A model generated the notes under the pieces. That model worked only from the letters and a program-made list of their open reading frames with translations. It ran no database searches and was not told the DNA's origin. The translations under genes and the position numbers were made by a program. This document shows, one piece after another, positions 1 through 15,100 of a stretch of 64,000 nucleotides of DNA. This stretch comes from Colias croceus (Eukaryota; Arthropoda; Insecta; Lepidoptera; Pieridae): the NCBI RefSeq assembly GCF_905220415.1, contig NC_059546.1, positions 3,038,001 to 3,102,000 of the forward strand, given 5' to 3'. Position 1 is the stretch's first letter, and each line of letters starts with the position of its first letter.

Positions 1-121
1 CACTCGGTCGCCTCGGCCAACAGCAGCACGTATTCATTGTGCGCTCGGTGCAAGCGGCGACACGCTTTGCCGTACTTGTCACGGGTTTCGTCTAGTTTGC
101 GGCCTCCTCTACTCGTGGGAC
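1..121 (-). CDS. FER: FER coding exon 4 (partial at window edge)
   Basis: The exon starts after acceptor ATTTTCCAG and is open to the window edge. It encodes CPTSRGGRKLDETRDKYGKA, then CRRLHRAHNEYVLLLAEATE, matching the FER motif in which a lysine-rich helix leads to LH..HN.YVLAL. The rest of the gene is outside the window. Confidence 0.85.
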
Positions 122-3100
122 CTGGAAAATAGAAAAATTATATTGATGAAAAATATATCCAATAAATTTTAATGATGTTTAATTTCCAAAAATAGTTTGT
201 TCAGAGATTTGCCAAAATAATTTAAAATGAGGCATCACATGAAAAAATATAACCATTTTTTATAGCCTACTTTGGAGTTATTCGTTGGTTATTCTCTCAT
301 AGAGTTAATACTCAAAATCATAGGAAAACTAGAGTTTGATCTGCGACTAAAACATACGAATCAAAAGAAACATTTACGCACAACCTATCATTTCCGAATG
401 CATTTATCCTCATGGGTAGTCGTGATAGAAAGCGGTTACCGCTCATGCAACGTTTAAATCAATATTCTATAATTTCGATGGAACAAATAACAGTCTATAT
501 TTACGCAAATGCACCGTACTCGACAAACAAGTGAGCTGATAAGTAGGTATGTCTGTTTGTGCAATTGTGCCTGGCGCCAGAGGTGGCTGTTATCACGAGC
601 TAATGTAATGAGCGGCTTGCTAAATCTTACTAAGCAATGAGGGGAGTTTGGTAATTTAATTGTATAATAATTAAAATATCTCTTGTATCTTGTATCGTGT
701 GAATTTTCTAGAATTTAAAAGTAAAAACGGTAGACATTTGAGGAACGGTACAAACTTAATTTGCAATAGGTGTACTTTCTTTAATTTATACGACCTAAAT
801 TAATACTAGATACCAATACAAAATACCAATTAATTTCTCCTTCGCAAGCTCAACTAAGCTTCATGGCATAAAATCGATTATTCATTTGTTTACATAGACG
901 CAAATATTTAGTTAGAAATGGGTAGTTCAATAGGTAGAGTAATTCTGGCGTGGGTTAGCTGTATGTTTATAATAAAACCTGCGTGGTGGAAATTACTAAC
1001 GAAAGTTCAATGGAAGGAATCGCAATGGAATATGTTATCTTTTTTTTTTTTTTTTATTGACGATAGGGAAGAGCTTGACCACAATCTCGCCTGATGTTAA
1101 GCTGAGATGTGGTCTAAGATGGTACGCGCTTCCCTAGAAGGTACCTGTTCACTCTACGCTTGAAGACCCCCATATTGTACTCGTCGGGGAACACATGATC
1201 TTATGAGTTTATCATAAATATGGTGTTTCGTTATTATATTTATTGTCAGTTTAACATGCAGTACCTAGAACATAAAAGGAGGTCTAGGACTGGATATTAG
1301 GTAGTAGTTTTAGGTATTACAGAAGAAATTATAGGAATTTTAAGTAAAGTATATATGAGAAATAGTGTTAATTTATACTGAGACCAAATTGATACTCACA
1401 TTTAAGATAATTTTCTTCAAACTTGGCTCTCATCTGCTTGTAAGACTCGAGACACTTTTGGTATTCACTTTGTTTTCTCTGCACTTCTTCACTCAACTGT
1501 GAACAAAAAAAGAAATTGTTATATATTCCTGTATCATAGATAAAGCTTTGTCAAAAATTAGACTTTATTTCTTAAATAAAAATATTTAAATTTTAATGCA
1601 CAAATGGTAACAAATGTCCTTCAGTGTGAACTATGCAACTTTTTACATCAAACCAATAAAATTACATAACTTGCAACTGTACAAATGTCGAAATGTTTAT
1701 CATAATTCAATAAAAATTGAAATCCAATATTGGCAAAATGATGCAATATTGTAGAACTATAAATCAAATCGTCGAATTTGAGTAAAGCATTTCACATAAA
1801 CCATTTCCGAGGCAAATGTTTACATTTCGAGGCTTGTTTCACAAACTAGACAACATTTACATCCGTTGCTGCGGTTCGTGGAATGTCTGCCTATCATATC
1901 CTAAGGTCTACAAACAATTTGTATACAATACCTCTGTTTATATTATATGTAATTTATATATACAAGCAGGGTCGAAATTGTAAGCGTGAAACCAATAGAA
2001 CGTTATTTTTAACCGACTTCAAAAAAAAAGGAAGAGGTTATCAATTACGTGATTATTTTTTTGTTCGATGCGGGATGGTGTCGAATTGGTCCCGTAAAAA
2101 TTTTATTCAGATAGGCCCAGTAGTTTTTATTTTATGAGCATTTTTGTCTGTAGGTATTTGTAAATTTTGCAAGTGCAAGTTTGAAGTCTGTTGTTTTTAA
2201 CGCAGTTATCACTTGTGATTAAATACATTTGATATAATTATAGGCAAATAAGATTAGAGGTCTCAAGAGAAATTCAGTTTCTGCCGCCTTTTAGAGATTA
2301 TATAATAAAAGTACAAAAATAATCAATTAGCCTATTTTTATGATATAGATGAAATATGTGAATAACAGAGGTAAGTATGTAGGTAATTATAAAATAATCG
2401 CAGTTTCAATTATATGTATAATAATCTTTTAATAATGATGCTCTTTATATATAGGTATCTACTTTACAGTTTACTTCAAGTGCTGCGTTATAAAAACAAT
2501 GATTGCTCCCGGACAACAAAGTTGAAAACTTGATTCTGATGTGACAGTAATTTACTCGCAAAGTACGTGTCCAAATTCAATTATCTCTGTCACTTTAATG
2601 CTCGTACAAAAACATTTTAAACAGCTTGTTTGTTGAGTCAGTGATTCATAATCTATAAAAGGCTATTAGGTTCATGTTTTTACTGAATTGAAAGCCCACC
2701 TGTCGTAATCATGTTATTATTGAAACGCATAAAACTATAATGAAGCATATAAGCGCAAACGTATATTTTAAGATTTAACGGGCTAGCAATAAGGTCAGTG
2801 GAAAAAAAATTACCACTACAAGTGGAAAATGAAATAATTATTGAGTTTCATTAAGTTTAAACAAATATATTGTATTTCTATCTCAAGTAAAACTTGCAAG
2901 TGCCTAGGGCTGCATTTTTACTGTATGACAATATATCACGTCGAATTTTGTGATACAAATTAGCAGTAAGGGTATCATCCAACTGCAACGTGAGCAACTC
3001 AGTAGCTACATTGAAATATGAATTTAATATATCAAAAATATTACTAGGTACTCATAGAGCTTTAGATCAAACATACCTACTATTATTTATTATATCATAT

Positions 3101-6100
3101 AATTGTGAGCATAGTAACAAGTAACAACCTTCGTCGTAGTGAACGGAAACGGTTGGAATACATTCACGAGCAGCTAACCGCATCAATATTCATTTGTATT
3201 TATTCATTCAATAGCTTTTAACAAATCACTTAATGAATTTATTATAAAGTACTCATTCGCCATTCATTTAATTCACCCAGGAAATATATAAGTATCTCTT
3301 TTGATAAAGTAATTTAAAAATAATGATAATACATCAAAATGTTTAGTTTTTCCATGAGTTATCATAATAATTATTAATCTAATTAATTCATAAATGCAGA
3401 TTAAAAATCCATAAAATATACATTACGAAATAAATAAAGAAATGACCAGTATACCTACTAACTACTACCTACTGAATATAGAATATATATAATATGTAAT
3501 TAAACATTTTGTATACGTATTAAGGAAATTAAAGTTACATTAATAAATTAACTGTTGTTTTTTTATTGCTATGTACATTGTACATATTTAACATTTTAAG
3601 TAATATTAAAATTGAACATAATGTAATGCATAATGATATGAACAAGTTAAGCCTACGTATCGCATATTTTACAGTCAATTCTACAGGTACTAGATCTACA
3701 TCTTCAAAGCTTTTGATTTGATAATAATTTTAAATATCAATAAAATCGGACTAGATACGTGTATAGATTTTACTATAGATATAGATTTACCATTGTCAAT
3801 TACAATGCTCGACACGCGTGTCATGCGTACGCGACTGTCATGTCAATATTAACCGTTTAATGATTACATTGACACCGCTGAAGAAAGTGGTAGAAAATAT
3901 CACGTCAATGGGTGATTAGCATTTAATCACGTATGAGTCGGCAATATTTATATTTCACATTCGAAATTATAATATCTACTTCTAACATGTGAGAATTGAG
4001 TGAAATACTTACTCATAAATCTCAAAAGCTCATTTTGATTTTTATGCACTATCACGTCTTATACTTATTTCTTTCATCTTTTATCAATATAATAAAGTAA
4101 TATGAAGTCTTATAAAGTAAAATATAGATAAATATTGATTTTTGCGTTATTCGCATTATCACGAATTTTGTCAACGGAACTTTCTCCGTTTATTTCTTGT
4201 AATATTACTATTTTAATTCTAACAAATGCATCGATATGAATTATAAATAGTTTTATTATAAAATTGATTTATGTATTAAGAGAAAGACTCAGAAATAAAA
4301 GATTATAGATTTATGTTAATCTTAAATCAATACCTATTATATTTCGAAACTTACATTTACGGCGAACTCAATAAAAAGAAGGTGTAAAAGTAAATTTTTC
4401 ACGGAATTCAATTGAACGAGCCGCCGGGGGGTTATAAAATTTTATAGGTATGTAAAGAACAAAGTGTATAAACGTAAAGTCTCATATTTTCGTCTCCCAG
4501 ACCTGTGGTTGACCGCTAACGATCCGTTCTTGGGCGACGAAATGCTTCGCTCCTTGATTCTAATTGGCTTTTTGGCGTTGGCAGAACGTGGGAACGCTTT
4601 GCTAGGGTTTTTCTTATTCACTTGCCGGAGTATGGAGACTGGAGAGAGATTTCTTCCTACTATATTATATTGATTGTAAATATACGTAGGTTTGAATGGT
4701 TTGACTTGCAGATGTAAAAGATAATTTGCAGAAATGATGGTTAATTTAAATTCAGTGGCATAAAACCACTGTCCACTTGTAGGACTGTTTCTAACCTTTT
4801 TTTTATTAGAAACAAGAACCGACTGCCTACTCTCGTCTCTCAAGTGCAGCATTCTTTGCGATAAGGTGAGTCAGGGTAAGACGCCGGACGGATTTTAGAC
4901 GTATTGAAATAATCTAGCAAAAGCCCGATTTTCTCAGCACTAGTTCAAGATTTACTACTTAAAACTTATGTAAATGACAATTCATTTAGCATCGCTTTGC
5001 TCTACAATAAGTTTATTCTTATAAACTCAACAGTTTCTGATTTTAAGGCGTTTAAAAACAACACTTATTTTTTTTATGACTATGGTAAAAAAGTACTCTT
5101 CGGGGTAAGTTCGGACATGCTTTTAAATGCACTTCTATTGAATATAGCATAAGGTCGATAAAAAAAATATATCCGATCTTTTACGCTCTAAAATGATTTT
5201 ATGACGATTTTTTTTGAAATTCACTTTACAGGCGCGCGGCTCGTCGGAGCGACGCCCAGAACCTGAAGGTCGATGCAAAACAAAATGAAGTCGTACCGAA
5301 TTTTGCCCCCGTAAATAAATATGCTCATATTCGCCGAATTTTTGATGTTTACGTTCTTACCCCATGTCCGGACTTACCCGTACTCACTATACTAAGAATT
5401 TTTCTCGGCAAATCTAAATTTATTAAACCTTTTTTTTTCAAGAAGTGAGTGTATTTCTAAGCTCTCTTGCTGTAGGTAATTACGACATATCGTAAAGCTA
5501 AATACCTAAATTAAAATGTATGCAAACTATTACGTTTCTAGAGAAAGTAGAATACGACCAATTCTCAAAGATATTGCGTCATATTTGGTCTAGATTTCGC
5601 TAGTCCATAGCGACTGTTGTCGATAGAAAATCAATTTAAGCTTAGGTGTTATATTTCACTAATATCTATTTTTTACGTAACACTTTGTATAGAAATAGAA
5701 AACATATTCAAATGAACGAATCCTGAATCATTTCTGGTGCTCCAAATAGCGATTTTGGTCATGAGGGATGAATATGCCCTTAAAAATGAGTCCACATTTA
5801 TACTTACTACAAATTCATGTTAAGTGCATAAAGCGATAAAGGAAAGCAGTTGACTCAGCTTGTACAATAGTTCGAATACCACTTACAGAGAGGTCTAGTC
5901 TCTTGAGTGAAAGTAGACATATTGTCTGTCAACGTTTACAGGTGTCTCCGTAGCAAATGAAGCAACAAATTGCAATTTTTTGGAACATTTAACGGCCATT
6001 ATTTGACCTGCTTTCTTGTCACTTTTAGCTATCTATTGTGTAGTGTAAAACTCTATTAATACCGAAGATGAGTTGGAAGAAATGTATGCAATATTAATTT

Positions 6101-9100
6101 TCTCGTGCATTGTTGAAGTAATGACTTGGTGACTTTTATCTACGTGTTCTATTTGAAATTTTAATAGTAGAAGCGAAAGCTTTTTTAATAAAGCTTTGTG
6201 AACATATTCCCTTTTTTTGTTCATTAATTTAAAGAAAGTATTGATAATCAGGATTCTGACGGCAACAGAAGTCTGAATTTTATGCTTATATAGTTACCAC
6301 GGTCCTAAATCCTAATTATTTCCTCGCTGAAGTTTTAACTTATATCTAATTTAAACATGAAAATGTAAATGTAATGTTTTAATTACTAAAAACGTTTAAC
6401 TGTAACTACAACGTTTTTAAGTGTTCATATCACGTTCGAATCGTAAATCATCACTGCACGACAAACAATTACGTATTCCTTCATAAATATCAATTATTTA
6501 AAAACAAATACGTACAAAGCGTACAAAATGAATTCGACTCTGTCATATAATATTTGGCGGCATGATGTCACTGAACATTATCGATGACGCGTCCAACGAT
6601 CATGCAATCAAAAATATCGGCATGCGACTATGTGGGTCAGTGTTGACAGAACGAGGCTGTACCTTTGAGAAGTGGGTGAGAATTCTTTGTTTATAGATTC
6701 ACTGAGATAGCACACGGCATTGTTAATTATAGATACATTTACCTTCACTCGATAGACGCTTGTTGTCGCATTCTGCAACGTTTGATCGTGTACTTTAAAC
6801 TTTAAAGTTCAATTGCTATATTATATTCGAATACCTACTAATTCGGTACTTGGAAAAACATTGTTGAATTAAATTCATACAAGTTTCATTGTTAAACCTA
6901 TGCGTAGAGCTTTTCCTGAAAATGCTATCCCCTCATTTTCTAATAAGAGACTATATTTAGTCTGAATATCAGACGTCAAAACAACAATACGAAGTATGAG
7001 CGAGATCTAAAAATAACTATTATGTATTGATAGATAAGGTTAATGTATTTATAGAAGCACAATGTTATTGTGATTAATTATTGTTTTATACAATAACACG
7101 CGTAGTTATCATTATCTCAAATCGTAAATACACTACCTGATGTGAAATTTTAAGTAATATTAAAAGAACAGATTTCATTCCTGTATGTTTGTATATTTCT
7201 AAAAACGACTGAAACGATAATAACACTCATCACAATAACAAAAACATCGATTGGGAAATGACTATTCAATAACATATCGATTGCCTTTATGACTGTACCA
7301 ATGACTACTAAAAGCTCACCATTGTCTATCAGCTAACTGCGGTTAATATTCAACAGTTTCCTCTAATTCAAATGCTTTTATATAAATGTATAGAGCGTTA
7401 CATCCGTAGGGGAAACATTATGGGAAGCTTTCTAATACTGAATGTTAAGGATGATTATAATGAAACAGTTACGATATCAATTCTTTAAATGTTTAGTTTT
7501 AAATTGTTCTGATTTCGATTATGTCCGCACATGATAATAAAACAAAACGAAATGAATCAAGAAACCAGTCTTGAATTTATATGTTTACTTTAGTTGAAGC
7601 AAAAATTAATTAAAATCATAATTGCACTACCGCAAACCTTGAGAAATAAACAAGAAAATCTTCATCATAATATAACAAAAAGAACTTAATTGTAACTACA
7701 TATAATATGTACGTAATAAAACTGGTATTTCTCTACATAAGTATTATCCTGTTAATTTATTAAAAACTAGCTTCCGCCCGCGACTCCGTCCGCGCGGATG
7801 TCGGTCTTCGCGTGGATGGTTTATTTCTCCATTTTGAGTAACTCTGACAATGACGTCTTATAAATATCTATTGTACCCAAATACGGCTATAATAATGGCC
7901 TATAATAATACGCAACGTGTGTTCGCGGTTCTACAGAACAACGTGTATGGATAAAACTGAAAAATTAAGATTTTTTTTTTCTACGGATTTTTCCAGGATA
8001 AAAAGTATCCTATTTTACGCCCAGGATAATAAGGTATAATTATACCAAGTTTCATCGAAATCGAACCGTTAGTTTTCACGTGATGCCTTCACATACAGAC
8101 AGACAGACAGACAAAAATTTTTTTAATCACATATTTGGGTTTGGTATCGATCCAGTATTCCCCCCTGGTATTTATTTTTTCAACATTTTCAGTGTACAGA
8201 ATTGACCCTTCTACAGATTTATTATATGTATAGATGCGAGAGATACAAACTAGGAACAAGGAAGCCCCGCTTACGCAATACAGGTAAGGCCTGTTACATG
8301 AAAACAATTTCTACCAACAATAATTACGTACATTCATTTGCATCAAAATTCATGTGACGTTCATAAGTGTACAAGGAAAATATGGAGAGTGCGTCATAAA
8401 GAATGCCGATAATAAGGTACAGAACATGTCCCACTAGTAACATTTTAATTGAACTGCGCATGAGTCACCAGGGGAGGTAATTTGGTATTGAACTTGCATG
8501 GTCCAGGGATATGCGGGTGACGTAACCCATCAAACATTCTGGACTCGATTATGCATCGAAATGTAATAAGAAATTCCAAAATATAAAAAAACAGGAATTT
8601 CGTTGTAATCACATTGTAAAATGATCATAATGATTCTGAAATTTAATAAACATGTGAGAGATCGGATAGCGCATTCAATATTAAGAAACCAAAGGAGTAA
8701 ATAACAACGTGGACTAACAGGCAAATAATTCGAACATGATAAAATCCTAAACATGAAAAAATAAAAGAGCACAAAGAAATAAACATCAGAATATTCACGT
8801 ACTCAATCTGTAAATAGCTCAAACCCTACATACTACAGCTACAGATACTATGGTACCTAAAGCCGCAAGCTTGAATGAACAAGAAAGCAGAGGTGTGGCC
8901 GACCACCTTGCTTTCACCACACGCGCCGCAACGTTGACAACTGTATAATTTACTGTTAAAAGATTAACTTAACGAGATAAAGATTATGTAGTTGCATGTA
9001 ACGACGCTTCAAATGTAGCTCACATGTTTTATGACGTTGAATGAACTCATTTAAAATGAAACTGATTTCGAGAAATCACACTAAAATTGTACGTCGACCT

Positions 9101-12100
9101 TGATCAAAATCTGAGTCTATACAATCTTAACCTCTTCTTTTCATCATTTTAATCATCTCACAGTGAAGAAGAAAAAAAATATGAATCAAGGGTGACTTAA
9201 CCAGCCAATCCAAGAAGAATGCAAAATCAAATAGGTTTCCCTGTTAATTGGCCTCATAATAGTCATATTACGCACCTAATTATTCTTATCTCTTAAACCA
9301 AAACATCATTATTACCCAATTGAACACTTTAACGAGATATTTGAAAATATAGAGCAAAGGATTAAGGATATTTGATAATAAGCCGACTTATAATCTACTG
9401 TAAGTGTATCAACATAATAAATGGTTACTTTTAATTGAAAGGCACTATGTACAAGGACCGGTTCTTGCCTAACTGTTTCATATGTCCCTTCTATTTTGAT
9501 GGATGTGAACTAGAACAGATTTTATCTCGACTATTACATATTATGTACTTCGATATGCTTTGAACATATTCAATAATTTATAATCCTTAGATTCTTACAA
9601 TGATACCTCTTCAGGTATATATAACTACTAGCTTTCCGCCCGCGGCTTCGCCCGCTTTCTCTAAAACAATTTGAGATTTAAACTATCCTATCTCTCAAGT
9701 TGGATGGAATTGCACATGGTGTGCGAATTTTATTATAATCGGTTAAGTGGTTTAAGAGTCCATTGAGGACAAACATTGTGACACGAGATTTATATATATT
9801 AAGATAAATATATGCCCGAAAGCTAAAATCGTCCAAAGTGTAGACCACTATTACTTTAATTAAAAAAAAATCAAACATTTCAAACAATATTAAAACACCT
9901 TTAAATTTAAAAACATAAAAAGCAAAACTGTGTATAGACGCGCCCAACTTTCCGAGAAAAACAACTACAAGTCACTGATTTACCGCTTTGACAGTATTTC
10001 ATTGAACTGCACCTTACCAACAGCAATTAAGTCTAAAACGTCCAAGGCGATATATTGTTTTACGTCGATTCCACGAATGTTGGTCAATAAACATAAAAAA
10101 TAAGTTATCTCTAAACGCCGGGCGACAAAGACCGCCAGCGGCGATCCCACGGCTCCAAGGTGTACCAATTACAAGCACCACGCCTACAGGAATTATATAA
10201 CTTAATATAGTACTGAGGTAAAATTGTTTAAATAATTCCTGGCCAGGGCAGAACAAAAATAAAACAGATAAATCAATAGTCATGACTGTTATTTGAGAGC
10301 GGAGGAAAGCAGCTAAAAGAGCAATAACTCTTTAAATGGCTTTATTGTTTCGTCAGAATTCAGTTATTTGCTGCATTTTATGAACTGTAACAGTATTTCA
10401 TAAAAAATATTTATTTTTATTTTGTAGACTGATTTCACTTTAAATTTTATCTTCTTTTTCATACCGATTTTTATGTTTAACACCTTCAAAAACTTAAATA
10501 TGTTTTCTCTATATTTTAGCAACACCTAGCATAATAATTCATGCATTTTTCATATTTAATTAATATTAATATTATTTTTATATGTTTAGTCTACACTTTT
10601 TAACGATGATATGGACTTTAGTCAAGTCATTGCCAAACAAGTCAACATGTCAACTTTCAAGCGTGACTCAACACAGTTTTAAAGCATAGATAGGTAGGCT
10701 TAAAGTGATCAATCGTATATCTACATATACAGCATATTAAAAGCTGAAACAGCTTCTTTTATACTGATTGACATGGAACGCAACACAAAACAGAAGTAAT
10801 GCATTTAATTTTGTTTAAAACGAATAAATAAATGCGTAGGTGTAATTTAATGTGTAGCTCTTAGGCTATAAACATAACAAAGTTATTGTGAACTTTTGTG
10901 GAAAGGAAAAACCCAAAAACATATCTTGGTTTTAATATGTCAAAAACAATAATCTAGTGGACTTACTTTAGGTCCATGATCAATATGTCGCCAACTAAAC
11001 TAACAGCATCTAACGGTTAAGCATTAATCTATGAATTAGTACCTAACTCATTTAAATATTATTTATAAAAAGCTGTAAAACTTCCTAAGTTTTATGAACA
11101 CCAATAAAAGTTCGAAGAATGCATGCAGGCATGATTGCGGTCGCGAATAACCAACGAATAACTGTTTAGTATGTATGGCGCAGGACGAAACTGATTTTAC
11201 ATTACATTGTCTCTCTTAGATAGGGAGGCGAAGAGGGGAATTTTCTGCAATACTCGAGCGTGGCAGTTTAAGATATGAGAGATACCTTAGACCTAATAGA
11301 ACAACCTTGTTAACTATTTAGCTCTTTAAGTAGTGACGCGCGCCCAGGATAGACGATCAGATTAGTAAAAAAAAATCGATAGTCTGAAATACTCGAGCGC
11401 GTCAGATTAAGATATTGGGGGTTGATTTTAGTGTTTTAAGACTAAATTTAACTAATCTGACGATAAGTCCTGGACGCCGCCAAGTTATAGGGTCGCGAAC
11501 TTGTAAAAAAAAAACGTTAATCCGGCATTCTCGAGCGCGATTGTTTTTATTTTTATTTTGAAGAATATAATCTAAAACTTACTAAAAATATAAAAGCTGC
11601 CGGTTTCCGCGTGACCGGAAGCCTGGAGGAGCCATTTCGTCTTCCGAAAAACGCGTTGCAGTATATAAGTCGCGAACGATACATTTTACAAAAAAAAAGT
11701 TTGAATAAACAAAAAAGGTAATTTTATTTTACACAAAAAAGGTCTCTTTACATTTTTGTCCAAAGTTAAAACTTTTTGACTTGAAGCATCATAAAAACTC
11801 AAACTCCCGGTTTTTTGAGTATATCTCGAAAACTGAGGGTGTTAAGAAAAATTGATATGAAATAACGATGATTAAAAAAAAGAAACTCTCAAACCTTTTT
11901 CGGTCAGATTAAGAGAACCCACCAACATTTTTGTCAGATTAAGAAAATATGCTTTCAGGAGACCGAGATAAACCTCCCCTATGAAAATCTGACGCGCTCG
12001 AGTATTTCAAAAGGACTTTTTTTTTCTGCATTTTCAAAAATTCATCGTAACTTATCGTCACGCCGAAATCGTCAGTTTTTTTAAGGGGAGCTTCCTTGGG

Positions 12101-15100
12101 GCCTACTTAACACCCCTTCCGAAAATCTGACGCGCTCGAGTAAAATTTTTTTTTGTGCATTTTTGACGAATTAATATGCCTAGCCCCACCACGCAAACCG
12201 GCAGATTAGTATACCGTTGTTATCAGAGGCACTTGGGGCATACGTAGTATGAATATCTGACGCGCTCGAGAATGCCCAAGTAACTATTTTTTTTTACATT
12301 TTTGAAAATCCGTACACGCCAAACCCACCGCTAAAATGGTTTTTACCATAGAAGCTTTTCTTTTCGAAATTATTTTATCTATCGATTTTGATAAGTCTCG
12401 ACGGCGCCGTTTAATTACGCCATTTAGCTACCTCGCCTCCCTATCTATCTGCAGGTAAGATAACATAGCTAGGACGTTGACACAGAGTGGCGACATCGAC
12501 ACGTTTTGTAAACAGCGATTTTACTTTTAACGTCACTCGACAGTGGGTACTGGGTACACAAGGGGCTTTGAATGGCATTTCTTTGGAAAGCATTTTATGT
12601 GTTGTCAAAATTGTAACTAACCAAGAAGCTTACAACTAATACACTAACAGTTAATTGATGCATGATTCATAATTTTTACTAGCATTTAATAAGAAGCATT
12701 AACCAAATGATGCATTGTATATTTTTTCACAAATTATTAGAAAAAAATATTATGAAGTAAAAGCTAGTAAGAAAGGGGAGGAGTGAGAGCATTTCGATTC
12801 GATTTCGATTTCTGACAAAGGATTATTGTTGTACGCCATATTTTAATTAAGCCATCGTTACTAAAGGTCTTTTAAAAGAGTAATAATATTCCTTTCTCAT
12901 AGCCTAGTCGGGTACTATATTTTATGTTATATGCATCGTAAATCGTAGCGTTTATGAGCAAACCAGTTTAACACTTGTAAGTTCTATAAAAATATGTACA
13001 TCTGTATTTTTAACGATGAAATTAACCAACATCGTTATAGTCTACTTACTTCTTTACCCGGCTCTACCTGGGTTAGTTTACCTATACACTAAGATAACTC
13101 GAAAACAATAAACTTCTCCCTTTTTATTGATCTAAACCATATCTTAGTACATGATTACTGTTAAACATCCGCTCCGAGATAAGTAATAGACCAAATAAAG
13201 TTTAATTTATTTATGCACTGTGTAGTCTGTGTAGTAAACGATAATTTCTCGGTAGAGTCGCGTGGTGCTACCAAACTATTTGAACAGCTAAACAAACTTA
13301 CACTTATCTATAACCGCAGTCTATAACCGATTTAAAAGCCTCTACCTGATACCTTATCACGTGTATGTGTATGCTTTGTGCTCATATATTGTGTAAATTG
13401 CACCACAAGAAAACTAAAATAATAGCGTCTCTGTTTGCGTAGTTTAAAACTAGGTCAGGTTACTTACCTTTGCGCTGTATTGCAAAATTAATTTTACAAT
13501 AAACCGTACTTTTTGCGATTTGTTATTTCTGCTCCAATTCTATGTTGCATTTGTAAATGATATTATAGATTCCAGTTTGTTTGAACACCTAATTACACTT
13601 TGTTTAACTACAACTCCGTGACGTTTGTTAGCTTTTGTACGAAAATATACACGTTATTGTGACGTACCGTAAATTGTTTGCGTAGCGTAAAAATGATAAT
13701 TTATAAAATGGACTCAATTATGCAAGAATTATATAATGTATTTAAAATACGAACCACATAGAAGTTACTTTTACTTTTAACCGATCAGTATTCAGAAAGT
13801 TTTAACTTTCCCTTACGACTCGAAACCTGCCCATCGGGTCATCCACAACTCTATCATAGTACTTGAAAGGAAATTACTAGAAAATAGTCAGCATTAACGT
13901 ACTAAATATCTTAATTATTTATTATTTGTAATTTTCAATAGAAGATAATATAATACCGTGGCAAATGGCAATACATAACATCTTCATAACTCCTAGTTTT
14001 TCCCAGCTAAAACAACCTGTTAATATCCCCAACATAATTCAATACCTCAATATGAAACTGATCTCGCTCCCTGATCGATTGTGAGAAAAAATCAACAGCC
14101 CCAATAAATATACAATAACAACTGTTAAAAGTACAGAAACGCGTCAGAGAGCGGCGCCCGCGAGCTTCTAAACTTACAACAAACAAAGGATCAACACACA
14201 GACGCACACATTGGCAGGGCGGTCGGGTGCTGCGCCCGCGCCGATACTACAGGTTTACTCAATGAACTGTAGTCAGGGCTGGGCTTATTGCCTCGGGATT
14301 TATCGCGGCTTAAACACAGTCATTGGTAACCAGTATCATATTCTAGACGGTTAATGTTTCAAATAACCTGTAATATTGCTCCTACTATAAATTACACTTT
14401 TTACACGTGGATAAATAAGGTAAATTCAGTTCTAAACCAATTTCAAAACTGTATTACCAATTTATTTAATTTTTCGGTTATTCGACATGCTTCGAGCGGA
14501 CGTTATTCTTTATAATCATTGCCAATATATTTTAGTAGATGCGTCATCTTTGCAAATGTGGCAGCAACAAGGCGATACCAATCTAGTTCCCTAGTTCAAT
14601 TTAAAGACGCGCACTAATTTATCGGTACATTGCGTCACGTGCAAATGTGTTAAAAATTTATTAATCTGCTAGTGCTAGCTGTGAAATATATCTGGAGCTT
14701 GATTTAAGAAATGTTATTGCCAACTCTTTGATTGATGGGCTTAGCGCTATGTATAATATTTTCTCTGATACCGAAAACTATCATCTCTATAATACAAAAG
14801 GTGTTTTTGAATAAATAAAAAACAAATCCCATAGAATTATTTGAATATGGACTGGAAGTACATCCGATCAGTACACCGACCACTACAATATAAATGATTG
14901 CACTCACAAAGATTTAATTCTCAATACCAAATACCTACGTTAAGAAACGGCGCGAAGTTCAATATAAATTATTGTGCAGACAACATCAATGCAACGGGTG
15001 GTCTGGTTGCGATTCTATAGCATTTCTAGTTTCTACTAATAAAATATATAGGCGTTAAGTGTAGATGGAAGGCGATGGGTGGTCGACGCGAAATTCGGCG

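Noticed and set aside
8089..8307. 72-codon minus frame
   Set aside because: Lies in retroposon family A; its sister copies contain the same accidental frame.
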